A DNA stretch of 64,000 bases from Ktedonosporobacter rubrisoli (GTDB taxonomy: Bacteria > Chloroflexota > Ktedonobacteria > Ktedonobacterales > Ktedonobacteraceae). The stretch lies in the NCBI RefSeq assembly GCF_004208415.1, contig NZ_CP035758.1, positions 6,448,001 to 6,512,000 on the forward strand, given 5' to 3'. Below the pieces are notes generated by a model. That model searched no databases. It saw nothing but the letters and a program-made list of their open reading frames with translations, and was not told the DNA's origin. Shown piece after piece: positions 16,892 through 26,433 of this stretch. A program made the translations under genes and the position numbers. How positions within the stretch are numbered: the stretch's first letter is position 1; each line of letters begins with the position of its first letter.

Positions 16892-17385
16892 GAGCATAAC
16901 CGCCGGCTACTACCGGACCGCCAAGAAGCTATTGAGGATGGGCGATCACCTCTCCTGATGCCAGCTTCACATCTATAGGTTGTGAAATGGTGTTGGGAGG
17001 GGTGATGTTTTGTCTGTGTTGCGCTTTGTGGTACACTATGGCAGAGATGAGCTTGCCCGCCAGGAAAATCAGTGCTCTACTCTCCAATCAATCAAGAGCA
17101 TACATTTCAGTCATAGGCGAGAGATATCTCTCCAGCGAAGAGGGCACCTTCTCTAGAAAGAGAACTATACCCCGTTCCATCTCTTCTTTTTGGGTGGATG
17201 AGGGAGCAAGAACAGGAATTTTATATGGCCTGGGCCAAGAGACAGGTCTTTATTGCACTCAAAATTGATTGCAGGTACAATGAATAGGTTATTCCTGATC
17301 TGTGACGCGGCTTATCGGGCTTTATAAGGAAATATGTATAACCTGGTTATTGCATGCCCATGGGCATTTCGGAGGATCTTCCCGC
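16892..17385 (+). other. Gene-free spacer between the XRE-TPR and sigma-like genes
   Basis: About 490 bp. A 93-codon open frame at 16987-17268 has no ribosome-binding site or family resemblance and is not called. No other structure is seen. Confidence 0.4.
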
Positions 17386-18297
17386 ATGCCATTTACTGCA
17401 CAAGACTTGAGGTATCGTCCTGAACAGAGCTACCCTTTACTGTATGCCTATCTGCATAGAAATGCGCAACGCTTCTTAGGTTCGCTCAAATACGATGCAT
17501 TCGAAGTGGATACAGTAATCGGTCATGTCGTCGAGCAATTGGTACGGCTTGGTCTCTTTGGTGGTGGCGATAAGACTCCCAGCACGGCTCTTGATCGCTT
17601 AACCGATGCACAATTCTATACGTTTCTGAGCCGTACTGTGCGAAATAAGGCCATCGATCGCTTACGCAAACGCCGCCTGCTCGTGGCAACGGCGGCTGAG
17701 CTGGAGGTGCCAGAGGGTATCAATGGCGATGATGACCCGCTTGACGATGCCGTCGAATCGCTCTGGGGCGAGACACCCTTTGCCGCCCCGGAAACCATTA
17801 CATTACATCTAGCTTCACAACAAGAATTACGTAATCTATTAATACATTGTATTCACCGACTTAGCGCGGCTCCCCAGCAGTTGCGAGCAGTGTTGCAGGA
17901 ACTGCAAGATATAGGAGCGGATGAGCTTTTTCACAACGTTATTGAAGAATTGCAATCCTCATTATCATCTAATTCTAGTATTGAACCAAGCCCACATCTG
18001 AGCCAACATAAAGATCATGCCCATAAGAAATTACGCCATTGCCTGCAACAACGCAGCTCAAATTTGACGGTGATCATTGCTTTGCGTTTGACTGAGTATA
18101 AGGCACAATCTACTGGTACAAAAGAGTATGTTGTGGATATCCAGACGCTGGCCCAGGACGATCTCTCACTTGAGGAAGTGCAAACAGGTCTACGAGAGCT
18201 GGCGGCTGAAGGTCTACTCAGCTGGCAGGGCGAGCCGGTAGTCCAGCTCTCGGCTGCTCAGCTCAGACGTCTGACGCGCTATTATAAGGAAGAGTAG
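17386..18297 (+). CDS. Sigma-70-like (region 2-related) protein
   Basis: A 303-aa protein; ATG 17386 follows CGGAGGATC. The central part (about 30-110) resembles sigma region 2: YLHRNAQRFLGSLKYDAFEV, DTVIGHVVEQLVRLG, then FYTFLSRTVRNKAIDRLRKR, which matches the LxxIARNxxIDxxRRR helix of ECF factors. The C-terminal half has no clear region 4, but a winged-helix-like LSLEEVQTGLRELAAEGLLS could bind DNA. It is followed 168 bp later by a zinc-finger-containing gene, the usual sigma/anti-sigma order. I call it a divergent sigma-like factor; a non-sigma DNA-binding role remains possible. Confidence 0.6.
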   Translation: MPFTAQDLRYRPEQSYPLLYAYLHRNAQRFLGSLKYDAFEVDTVIGHVVEQLVRLGLFGGGDKTPSTALDRLTDAQFYTFLSRTVRNKAIDRLRKRRLLVATAAELEVPEGINGDDDPLDDAVESLWGETPFAAPETITLHLASQQELRNLLIHCIHRLSAAPQQLRAVLQELQDIGADELFHNVIEELQSSLSSNSSIEPSPHLSQHKDHAHKKLRHCLQQRSSNLTVIIALRLTEYKAQSTGTKEYVVDIQTLAQDDLSLEEVQTGLRELAAEGLLSWQGEPVVQLSAAQLRRLTRYYKEE

Positions 18298-18465
18298 CAG
18301 GAGCAATTGACAATTCAGTCTACGCCTGCTGGCTTGCGCAAAGTCTTCTTGCCTCGCGCTAGCTCGCAGGAGTGATTGTTCCATCGTTCTCGCAGTGCGT
18401 AAAAGAGATGATACATATGCTACAGAGGAAAACTGCGTTTCTGAATCCATTCGCAGGAGGCAATA

Positions 18466-19518
18466 ATGAATGATTCCAGGCAATTCAAGGTTCCCGAGCC
18501 TGATAATAAGTATACCCGGCTAGCTCAGTGGCTGCAGCAGTTGCTTGAAGAGCCCGAGCCGGTTTCTGAGAAAGCTCCCCTTGCTCAGCCGAGCGAGCAT
18601 CAACTGGAGCTCCTGATGGGCAGCGACTATCACGTACGCTTCTATCAGCAAATGCCAGATTTCATCATGGCGCTTCTATCAAACGATGCGCAAGCAATGC
18701 TTCATTATGCGCCCCTTTTGTACCACCTGGCCGGCTGCCGCGAATGTCACCAATCCTATCTCGAACTCTATGATGCCATGCAGGCGGCTCTCTATCCCCA
18801 GGGAACGCGGCCTATCCTGGGTCAAGGCACACGTACCTTAGCCGCCACTCCGCAACGGATGCTGGGCCACCTCTGCCAGACCTTGATCAGCCAGGCCGAG
18901 GCGGTCTTTAGACAATCGCGCCGCGATCAGCGCAGTGAAGATGCGACTGTGCGCGCGCTCCTACAGCTGGCCTTGAAAGTCAGTGCCCACATTGGACAGA
19001 GTAGTATTCGGCGCTATGCCCTGCACGATCTTGTACGCGTTGCCACGCTGGCCGAAGGTCCTACCTCTCCAAAGGAGGAGGACCCGGGCAGCTATACCTA
19101 TACACCTGCTCTCAGCGGCGCTGGCACGCGTGGGAGAAAAGTCGTGCGCCGGGCCGATACCTTTCCCCGTGCCGCGCAGCCGATCCAGCCGATCATTGTC
19201 TTGCAGGCTCGCGGTCTTGAAGGCTATATCCGCCAGTACGAAGATACGCTAGAGCTGCATTTGCAGGACTTAGGGCCGTCCTTGCGGGGCAAGCACATCC
19301 TTGTTTCAGTACCACTGGGTTCTCTGCTGGAGCCGATTCGCTGGATTGGGGGCAATCCACGCGCGATCCGGAGCACCAGCGTTGTCGATGCCTCTGGCGC
19401 GATTACCGTCCCTCTGGGCCAGACCGAACTGAGCCTGAGCGATCCAGAAGAGCGCAATCTGTTAGAGGCGATGTTCCTGCTGCTAGAAGTGCATAGCGAC
19501 AACGCGCAGGCCGATTGA
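18466..19518 (+). CDS. Zinc-finger (anti-sigma-like) protein of unknown function
   Basis: A 350-aa protein with a GGAGG ribosome-binding site. At about residues 85-97 it has YHLAGCRECHQSYLELY, an H-x3-C-x2-C pattern as in anti-sigma zinc-finger (zf-HC2) domains. The middle is helical; the C-terminal 130 residues are beta-rich (HILVSVPLGSLLEPIRWIGG, then TSVVDASGAITVPLG), resembling a small Ig-like or carboxypeptidase-regulatory fold. There is no transmembrane helix, so it would be cytosolic. Its position behind the sigma-like gene suggests that it binds and restrains it. The family is not firmly recognised. Confidence 0.6.
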   Translation: MNDSRQFKVPEPDNKYTRLAQWLQQLLEEPEPVSEKAPLAQPSEHQLELLMGSDYHVRFYQQMPDFIMALLSNDAQAMLHYAPLLYHLAGCRECHQSYLELYDAMQAALYPQGTRPILGQGTRTLAATPQRMLGHLCQTLISQAEAVFRQSRRDQRSEDATVRALLQLALKVSAHIGQSSIRRYALHDLVRVATLAEGPTSPKEEDPGSYTYTPALSGAGTRGRKVVRRADTFPRAAQPIQPIIVLQARGLEGYIRQYEDTLELHLQDLGPSLRGKHILVSVPLGSLLEPIRWIGGNPRAIRSTSVVDASGAITVPLGQTELSLSDPEERNLLEAMFLLLEVHSDNAQAD

Positions 19519-19598
19519 GGCCATGAGATAGGCTTCGGTTCCCCGTGTGCTCTGCCCTGAAGAAGGAGAGCAGGGAACCGAAAAGCTCGCGCATACCG

Positions 19599-20129
19599 CT
19601 ATAACGTCGGCTGAAAGGCGACGGTGCCGCTCTTGCCGCCGCTCTTCTGGGCTACATAGGCTTGTTCGAGGGTGATTGTTGTGTCAACTCCTTTGCACAT
19701 ATCATAGATCGTCAGGGCAGCCACGGTAACTGCGGTGAGCGCCTCGACATCCACGCCAGTCTTATAGGTTGTCCTGGTCCGCCCTTCGATAGAGATAAGC
19801 CCTGCGCTGCTATCCAGGCTGAAACGTAAGTCGATGTGAGTCATCGGCAATGGATGGCAGAGAGGAATAAGCTGAGGGGTTTGCTTGGCCGCCATGATCC
19901 CGGCGATTTTGGCAACCTCCAGAACGCTGCCCTTAGAGACTTGGTTGTTCTCTATGAGGCGAACTGTCTCAGGAGACATACGTACGCGTGCCTTTGCAAT
20001 AGCCTCGCGCGCCGTCTCGGGCCGCTGTGTCACATCGACCATATGAATGTTGCCGCTTTCATCAAGATGTGTCAGTTGGACTGGCTTATTGTCTTCTATC
20101 TGCTGGTTGGATTGCGAATGCTCTGTCAT
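19599..20129 (-). CDS. moaC: Cyclic pyranopterin monophosphate synthase
   Basis: A 176-aa MoaC, the second enzyme of molybdenum cofactor biosynthesis, converting 3',8-cyclo-GTP to cPMP. Family motifs: THLDESGNIHMVDVTQRPET, AKIAGIMAAKQTPQLIPLCH, PLPMTHIDLRF, YKTGVDVEALTAVTVAALTI, YDMCKGVD (active-site Asp/Lys region), and a KSGGKSGT C-terminus. The start at 20129 has AGAAGGTAAG upstream and lies one base after the stop codon of the XRE-TPR gene, so translation is probably coupled. No other moa genes are nearby, which makes this pairing unusual. Confidence 0.95.
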   Translation of the reverse strand: MTEHSQSNQQIEDNKPVQLTHLDESGNIHMVDVTQRPETAREAIAKARVRMSPETVRLIENNQVSKGSVLEVAKIAGIMAAKQTPQLIPLCHPLPMTHIDLRFSLDSSAGLISIEGRTRTTYKTGVDVEALTAVTVAALTIYDMCKGVDTTITLEQAYVAQKSGGKSGTVAFQPTL

Positions 20130-20130
20130 C

Positions 20131-21480
20131 TTACCTTCTTTGCTTCTGTTTACTCTGGAAGGCGAGCCTGAAATAGGTGAAAGCTTCGTGTTCTTTCCCC
20201 AACTCCTCAAGGAGCTGTGCGTACTGTACAGACTCGTCGGCTAGTTCTTCGTGCTGACCCAGGCGCTCTAGCATATGCAGGCCGGTAACAAAATTCTTGT
20301 CGCCCTCCTCGTAGCGCTTGTGTGCATACTGGATGCGCCCTAGAGTGATGTGTGCCTCTGCACCGATGAGCGTATCGCCGAACTGCGCCGCCAGTTCGTT
20401 AGCCTGCAGAGCATTTTTCTCGGCTTCGTCAAGGGCCTCACAGGTCAGATACCACTCGGCGTTATGAATGCTCACGCTAGCCAGGGCCAGATGATCGCGC
20501 TCGACGCTCTCTTGCTGGAGAGCCGTATTGAGATAGGCACGCGCCTCTTCGCGGTCTCCCTTCATCATAGCATGGCCGAGATAGTGATGGAGTTGACTTC
20601 TTATATGCGTAAGATCTAACTGGGTATGCAATTGCAAACACTTATAAGCATACATCGACGCAAGATCATACTCTTTTGCATCTGCATAATTTTGAGAAAT
20701 ATTCCAGTAGACTGCTTCTATTGCTTGAGGACCGGCTAGCTCTTCTACGATAGAGAGAGCCGTATTAAACATTTGCTGGGCCTGCTCGAAGTTTTCCAGA
20801 TGGGTATAGTGTTGTCCCATATGCATATACACTTCTGCAGTGAAGAATGGATCGCGCGGTTCTACATTTTCTAGCAGATTAAGGCAACGCTGATGGGATA
20901 AAATGGCCTGGGTATAATTGCGCATAGCCGCATAGGTAAGGGCTTGTAGATTGAGTATGCGCAGGTGCAGGTATGATGCGTTTAAGTCCTTAGCCAGCTG
21001 TAAGGCCTCGGAGAGCGTGTACTCGCCCTCCTGAAAACGCGCAGCTTTAAGATAGGCCCAACCAAGCAGATAGCGATGTTGAAGTTGTTGTTGACGTTTT
21101 AAACGTTTTGTCGATAATTTGCTTAATTGGGTGATAGCTTGCGCGGCTAATCCCTGCCTGATAAAAATATCGGCCTCTAAGAGCGTGATTTCCATCTCAT
21201 CATCTTCGCGCTCAGGCGCGTTCAAGGCAGAGTTGAGGCGGTCTTCTGCCTGGGCTCGATTCGGGAGTAGTTGGGTAGACGAGAGCCCGAGCCGTCCAGC
21301 TAGAATCTCTAAGGCACGCAATGAGGGGTGAATCTGGCCGCGTTCGATTGCCGATATATAGCTTACAGAAAAATCGGGAGCGGCAAGCTGGCTCTGGGTA
21401 TAGTGCTGAGCAATACGAGCAGCACGTAGTTTTTCCCCCACAGATTTTCCAATTTTGCTTGGCAATGGTTCAGGGGACAT
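20131..21480 (-). CDS. XRE-family HTH regulator with C-terminal TPR repeats (paralog 2)
   Basis: A 449-aa protein; ATG 21480 follows CTAGGAGGAGCC. The HTH at about residues 12-70 (EKLRAARIAQHYTQSQLAAP, then SYISAIERGQIHPSLRALE) is closely related to that of the 15509-16891 gene. TPR-like hairpins fill about 90-445 (YLLGWAYLKAARFQEGEYTL, VYMHMGQHYTHLENFEQAQ and others). The stop codon lies one base before the moaC start, so the two form an operon and the regulator might link its signal to molybdopterin synthesis. Inverted AGTGTAAT/ATTACACT elements in the upstream AT-rich DNA (21495-21502, 21551-21558) could be operator half-sites. Confidence 0.85.
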   Translation of the reverse strand: MSPEPLPSKIGKSVGEKLRAARIAQHYTQSQLAAPDFSVSYISAIERGQIHPSLRALEILAGRLGLSSTQLLPNRAQAEDRLNSALNAPEREDDEMEITLLEADIFIRQGLAAQAITQLSKLSTKRLKRQQQLQHRYLLGWAYLKAARFQEGEYTLSEALQLAKDLNASYLHLRILNLQALTYAAMRNYTQAILSHQRCLNLLENVEPRDPFFTAEVYMHMGQHYTHLENFEQAQQMFNTALSIVEELAGPQAIEAVYWNISQNYADAKEYDLASMYAYKCLQLHTQLDLTHIRSQLHHYLGHAMMKGDREEARAYLNTALQQESVERDHLALASVSIHNAEWYLTCEALDEAEKNALQANELAAQFGDTLIGAEAHITLGRIQYAHKRYEEGDKNFVTGLHMLERLGQHEELADESVQYAQLLEELGKEHEAFTYFRLAFQSKQKQRR

Positions 21481-22176
21481 GGCTCCTCCTAGAAAGTGTA
21501 ATGAGCATAAGAGTCAATAAATAAAAAAGTAATGTTCAAATGTATTGTAAATTACACTTATGTTTTGTGTCAATATGTTAGCGATATAGAAGTTAGAGAG
21601 ATACTTATACAGTTTTGCTTGTGTACAAGTAAAGTTCTGATGGTAGTTGCTGCCCCAGGATGAGATCGCATGATAGAATGATCGCAGACAAAGTGGGAGA
21701 TAAAAAAGCAAGTATGGTGTATTAAAGCTATCATACGGTTTTTTACAAATCGCTTGGAGCTTTGATTTCTAGTGCATAATTCGCTGCTGCAAAGGGGAAA
21801 TCAAGGCCAGTGGCGCGCTTGCATGGGCACTAAGGGAGCAATGATACATTGTATCTTCTGTGTAAAAAATTGTCAGCTAGAGCTAAAAAAAACTGGTGCC
21901 CTGGGATAAGAGAGGTGACAGCTATTACTGCACTCCCTATTAATAGGTATTTTCACAGAGACAGAAAATACTAGTAGAGTCCTCCACATCTTGCCCAGCT
22001 TCGGGTATAATTGAGCGAATAAGGGAAGGGCTTGCTCATGCTCATTGATGTGCCGCCTTCAGTGGAGAAGAGAGGAAAGATTGAGGTGCCCCCTTGGCAA
22101 TCCTGCTTTAATAAGACAGGTTCGTTAACAAATTGTTGTTTGAAACAGGCTGAAATCATCTGGGAGTCGATGCTAT
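21481..22176. other. Divergent promoter region between XRE-TPR/moaC and aroC
   Basis: About 700 bp, AT-rich near 21520-21780. A TATAAT at about 22006-22011 is a plausible -10 box for aroC but lacks a well-spaced -35. No gene or known RNA is recognised. Confidence 0.4.
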
Positions 22177-23328
22177 ATGTTTCGTTTTCTAACTGCAGGC
22201 GAGTCACATGGACCATGCCTGACAATGATAGTGGAAGGTTTGCCGGCCGGATTAACTGTGGAGAAAGATATAATTGATGCCGATTTGCGGCGCCGGCAGG
22301 GCGGCTACGGACGCGGTGGGCGCATGAAGATTGAGAAGGATGCTATCAGCTTTCTCTCAGGGGTGCGCCATGGCAAGACGCTTGGCTCACCGATTACGCT
22401 GCAAATCGAGAACCGGGACTGGGTGAACTGGGAGGAGCGTATGAGTGCAGAGCCGGTTGAGGCGGAGATAGAAGCTGTCTCGCGCATTCGGCCCGGGCAT
22501 GCTGATTTTACGGGGGCCATCAAATATGGGCATAAAGATGTACGCAATGTGATTGAGCGTTCCAGCTCGCGCGAGACGGCATCCCGCGTGGCGGTGGGTG
22601 GTCTCTGCCGCCAGTTCTTAGGGCAGTTTGGCATCAGCGTGCATAGCCATGTGCTTTCGGTGGTCGAGGTAGGCTACGAGGAGGAACGCGCGATGACGCC
22701 AGCTGCGTACCCTGAGGAGATGTGGGAAGCTGTCGAGGCTTCGCCGATGCGCTGTGCCGATGAGGCCTTGACCGAGAAGATGATTGCACGCATCCTGGAA
22801 GCCAAGCGCACGGGGGATACCTGCGGCGGCGTTTTTGAAGTGGTGGCCTTCGGGGCGCCAATTGGTTTGGGTAGCTATAGCCAGTGGGACCGCCGCTTAA
22901 GCACGCGCCTGGGCATGGCGATGATGAGCATTCCTTCGGTGAAGGCTATGGAGATCGGGGCAGGCTTTGGCGCTACGCGGGCAACCGGTTCGCATGTGCA
23001 CGATGTCTTGCGCCACGCTGAGGATGGGAGCTGGTTCCATCTAACTAATAACGCTGGCGGCATCGAGGGCGGCATTACCAATGGCGAGCCGATCGTCGTA
23101 CGCGTGGGAGTCAAGCCTATTCCTACTCTGGCCCATCCTTTGCCTTCGGTGGATCTTGCCAGCGGCGAGAATATCGAGCAGAGCCGCTATGAGCGTAGCG
23201 ACGTCTGCGTGGTGCCGGCGGCCGGCGTGGTGGGTGAAGCGATGATGAACATCGTGCTAACCGAGGCGCTCATCGAGAAATTTGGCGGCGATAGTATGGA
23301 AGAGATGCAAAAGCATTTCCGAGCTTGA
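22177..23328 (+). CDS. aroC: Chorismate synthase
   Basis: A 383-aa protein of normal length, the last shikimate-pathway enzyme: it converts 5-enolpyruvylshikimate-3-phosphate to chorismate using reduced FMN. Signatures: MFRFLTAGESHGPCLT at the N-terminus, RRQGGYGRGGRMKIEKD, then SGVRHGKTLGSPI, ERSSSRETASRVAVGG, AKRTGDTCGGVFEVVAFGAP, NNAGGIEGGITNGEPIV, and RSDVCVVPAAGVVGEAM near the C-terminus. The second active-site His is visible in RPGHADFTGAIKYGHKD. Other aro genes are not adjacent. A penicillin-binding protein gene follows 167 bp downstream on the same strand. Confidence 0.96.
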   Translation: MFRFLTAGESHGPCLTMIVEGLPAGLTVEKDIIDADLRRRQGGYGRGGRMKIEKDAISFLSGVRHGKTLGSPITLQIENRDWVNWEERMSAEPVEAEIEAVSRIRPGHADFTGAIKYGHKDVRNVIERSSSRETASRVAVGGLCRQFLGQFGISVHSHVLSVVEVGYEEERAMTPAAYPEEMWEAVEASPMRCADEALTEKMIARILEAKRTGDTCGGVFEVVAFGAPIGLGSYSQWDRRLSTRLGMAMMSIPSVKAMEIGAGFGATRATGSHVHDVLRHAEDGSWFHLTNNAGGIEGGITNGEPIVVRVGVKPIPTLAHPLPSVDLASGENIEQSRYERSDVCVVPAAGVVGEAMMNIVLTEALIEKFGGDSMEEMQKHFRA

Positions 23329-23495
23329 TGGCCATGAGCTGCTTACACTTCTCTTGCAGCTCATATATGCTTTTCATACATATACCTACAAATATATAGG
23401 ACTAACTGGGCAGTCTCCGTTGAGGATACTTGCCAATGATGAGCGTCAATGCTACATTCTCTTGTAGATATATTACACCGCAAGGAAGTTTTGAG

Positions 23496-25100
23496 ATGGA
23501 TATAAGTTCCAGTATCCGCAAGCTATCTCTATTGTTCATGGCGCTATTTATGGCGCTGAGTGGTGGAATAGTGTACTGGCAGGTTGTGGCGGGTCCGCAA
23601 GTGGCGGCCAACCCGCACAATGGCCGCCGCTGCCTCAATAACGTGGCGCCAGTGCGTGGACGCATCTTTGATCGCAATGGAGTACTCTTAGCGGAGTCAA
23701 AGCCTGCGCCCGGCGTATGTGGCTACCTGCGCCATTACACAGAGCCATCGCTAGCAGGCCTAATTGGCTACTATATCAGTCCGCTCTATCCTGCAACCGG
23801 TATTGAAAATGCCTTTGACGATTACCTGAGTGGGCGCCGGGGTGCGACGCAGATTGACAACACGCTTAACCAGCTGCTCCATCGTCCCCCGGTTGGCGAT
23901 GATCTCTATCTTACCATCGATGTGCGCATCCAGCGTATCGTCGACCAGCATTTTGATGATCCGCTTCCCGCCGGAATCGATAACGTCAACACCTTTGCCA
24001 CCCAGAACGGTTCGGTAGTCGTGACCAATCCACACACTGGCGAGATCCTGGCCATGCTCAGCCGGCCTGGCTATGATCCAAATAAGCTCGTTTCGACGGT
24101 GGCCGCTGGCAAACTTGATTATTACAATCAACTGGCAAGTGATAAGAATCAGCCCTTGCTGGAGCGCCCGCTTCAGGCCGCTTACGTCCCCGGCTCGACC
24201 TACAAGGCGATGACGCTACTGGCGGCCCTCGATTCCCACACAACGACGCTAGATCAGCAGTTTGATCAGTTCCATGCCAAGGGTCCTATCAAGCTAGGTG
24301 AACATATGGTCGGCCCAGACCACAACCTGGATGGCTATACCGTCCGCTTCCCTGTTAACACGGAGTATGGATTTGCCCATTCCGATAATGTGATCTTTGC
24401 GCAGTTGGGAGTCAATACGGGCGTGGATACCTGGCTTGAGTATAATAAGCGCTTCTACGTGGGCCAGAAGCTTCCTTTCGATCTGCCTGTGCAGACAAGC
24501 ACTGTGACTAAGGATGGTCAGCTAGATGTCAATACGCTTGCTGATAATTCGTTCGGGCAAGGTGTAGATCTGATCACGCCGCTGCAGATGTCGCTTATTC
24601 AGAATATTATTGCCAACAATGGGCAGCTCATGCAGCCGACGATCATATCAAAAATTACCGATCAAAACAAAACTCCCGAGATGGTTACCAAGCCTCAGCC
24701 ACTGGGTTCGCAGCAAGTGAGCAACCAGGCGGCAACTGACGCACGCAGAGCAATGTATGGCGTGGCGCACTGCGGCTCGGGCCTGCCAGCCAGGGTTACG
24801 CTGGCGGCTTCTCCCTGGGGCATTATCGGCAAGACCGGTACAGGCGAGATCGGCGGGGGACAACCGGCGCAAGCCTGGCTGATTACTGCCGCCCCCTATT
24901 CGGTCACGCAGCCCGATCAATTGCCGGCGCTAACTATCGTGGCGATGAAAGAGCATGGTGGCGATGGCGGTGCCAGCACAGGCCCGATGATCTCGGCGAT
25001 GTATAACGATATCTTCACAAACGTGATGAAGCTCCAGCAGCCGGAGCCAATCAATCCTCGCTATTGCTGCAGCGAGCAGTTATTGCAGCTTGGCTGCTAA
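23496..25100 (+). CDS. Penicillin-binding transpeptidase (class B, PbpA/FtsI-like)
   Basis: A 534-aa membrane-anchored peptidoglycan transpeptidase. ATG 23496 follows AAGGAAG. A single N-terminal helix (about residues 10-30, LLFMALFMALSGGIVYWQ) anchors it; the dimerisation-domain motif RGRIFDRNGVLLA follows. All three active-site motifs are present: SxxK in PGSTYK (Ser about 234), SxN in FAHSDN, and KTG in IGKTGTGE. It cross-links peptide stems in the periplasm-side wall. Overall it is closest to the short PbpA/RodA-partner class. A strong GC-rich terminator follows directly. Confidence 0.92.
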   Translation: MDISSSIRKLSLLFMALFMALSGGIVYWQVVAGPQVAANPHNGRRCLNNVAPVRGRIFDRNGVLLAESKPAPGVCGYLRHYTEPSLAGLIGYYISPLYPATGIENAFDDYLSGRRGATQIDNTLNQLLHRPPVGDDLYLTIDVRIQRIVDQHFDDPLPAGIDNVNTFATQNGSVVVTNPHTGEILAMLSRPGYDPNKLVSTVAAGKLDYYNQLASDKNQPLLERPLQAAYVPGSTYKAMTLLAALDSHTTTLDQQFDQFHAKGPIKLGEHMVGPDHNLDGYTVRFPVNTEYGFAHSDNVIFAQLGVNTGVDTWLEYNKRFYVGQKLPFDLPVQTSTVTKDGQLDVNTLADNSFGQGVDLITPLQMSLIQNIIANNGQLMQPTIISKITDQNKTPEMVTKPQPLGSQQVSNQAATDARRAMYGVAHCGSGLPARVTLAASPWGIIGKTGTGEIGGGQPAQAWLITAAPYSVTQPDQLPALTIVAMKEHGGDGGASTGPMISAMYNDIFTNVMKLQQPEPINPRYCCSEQLLQLGC

Positions 25101-25108
25101 CAAGAGTT

Positions 25109-25147
25109 GGGGCGCGCCAAGCTTATCTATCCGGCGCGCCCCTTCTT
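25109..25147 (+). terminator. Terminator after the penicillin-binding protein gene
   Basis: A perfect 10-bp stem (GGGGCGCGCC/GGCGCGCCCC) with a 14-nt loop, then TTCTT. Confidence 0.75.
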
Positions 25148-25223
25148 ATCTCCATTGCTCTCTTCCTATCTCCTCACTCAATTTCCTTCCCGCTAGCTGA
25201 TAGTCTACCCACCAATCTTGCTA

Positions 25224-25515
25224 TGGTCCTGTTTCCATCCCCCTTTCCATTTTATCCGTAGCTGCTAAGGGTGCGCCCGCAGCCGAGGTTTGGGGACGCG
25301 TCCCCAATCTCCCCCTCCCATCTCCCGGCGCTAGCTTTCTGAGCCTTGTAGAGGTCCTGTTTCCATCCACTTTCCGCTTCATACGTAGTCGCTAAGGGTA
25401 CGCCCGCAGCCGAGGTTTGGGGACGCGTCCCCAATCTCCCCCTCCCATCTCCCGGCGCTAGCAAATAAGCCCTGTCTTGGTCCTGCTTCCATCCCCCTTT
25501 CCGCTTCATACGTAG
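25224..25515 (+). repeat. Tandem repeat of about 127 bp (two full copies and one partial)
   Basis: Units begin with GGTCCTGTTTCCATCC or a close variant at about 25224, 25352 and 25478 (the third is cut short). Each full unit contains a perfect 18-bp palindrome, TTGGGGACGCGTCCCCAA. It lies between the penicillin-binding protein and SRAP genes; no gene is present. Confidence 0.85.
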
Positions 25516-25600
25516 TAAAAGAGAATAGTAAAATATGATCTATTTGAAGACTTAAAGCAAGTTTAGCTATACTCCGCAAGATAGTGAGGAGGAATCTCTT

Positions 25601-26254
25601 ATGTGTGGCCGTTTCACCCTTACAACTGATATCAACGCGATTGCCAAAGCCTTTAACGTCGCGCCCTCTCTGCAGACGCAACCGCGCTACAATGTAGCCC
25701 CGACCCAGAATATCGTCTCTGTCCTGCGCGACGGCGATACCCATCTCGATTGGTTGCGCTGGGGGCTGATCCCGAGCTGGGCAAAAGATGAGAGCATCGG
25801 CTCCCGCATGATTAACGCGCGGGCCGAGACGCTGGCCGAGAAGCCAAGCTTTAAGCGGCTCCTGCGCGGACGGCGCTGCCTTGTCGTTGCCGATGGCTTC
25901 TACGAATGGAAGCAGGAAGGCAAGACCAAGACGCCGATGTATATCACAATGAAGGACAAGGAACTGTTCGCCTTTGCCGGATTGTGGGATGTATGGAAGA
26001 GCCCCGACAATGAGATCGTGCGCTCCTGTACCATCATTACCACCGAGCCCAACGAGCTTATGTCCACAATCCATAATCGCATGCCGGCCATTCTCACGGG
26101 CGAGGCGCAGCAGGATTGGCTCAATACCGATGAGCACGACGAGCCATTTTTGCTGAACTTGCTCAAACCATTTTCCACGGATGCCATGGAAGCCCGGCCC
26201 GTCTCGCGCCAGGTTAACAATCCGCGCTACGATAGCGCTGAGCTCATTGCTTAA
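25601..26254 (+). CDS. SOS response-associated peptidase (SRAP/YedK, HMCES family)
   Basis: A 217-aa protein of normal family length. Cys2 (MCGRFT) is the catalytic nucleophile that forms a thiazolidine cross-link with abasic sites in single-stranded DNA. The other active-site elements are PRYNVAPTQ (Asn), INARAETLAEKPSFK, CLVVADGFYEWKQEG (Glu) and STIHNRMPAIL (His). The protein shields abasic sites at replication forks. The start has GTGAGGAGGAATC upstream. No LexA box is evident in the repeat-rich upstream DNA. Confidence 0.95.
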   Translation: MCGRFTLTTDINAIAKAFNVAPSLQTQPRYNVAPTQNIVSVLRDGDTHLDWLRWGLIPSWAKDESIGSRMINARAETLAEKPSFKRLLRGRRCLVVADGFYEWKQEGKTKTPMYITMKDKELFAFAGLWDVWKSPDNEIVRSCTIITTEPNELMSTIHNRMPAILTGEAQQDWLNTDEHDEPFLLNLLKPFSTDAMEARPVSRQVNNPRYDSAELIA

Positions 26255-26433
26255 ATGCGCTATCAGCAAATGAAGTCAAGACAAGGAATTAAACGCGGCC
26301 TCGTCCCGCCTCAGCAGGCCTACCTCTGCAAGCAGGTTTGCTGAATTTGCTCTGGGAGGCAGGCTTTGACCCCATCCTTTGCTGTATAATTGCAATATAT
26401 AGTCTTACCTATTCAGTAAAGGAGAGCGATTCT

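Noticed and set aside
16987..17268. 93-codon frame between XRE-TPR and sigma-like genes
   Set aside because: No ribosome-binding site, no domain pattern, unusual composition.
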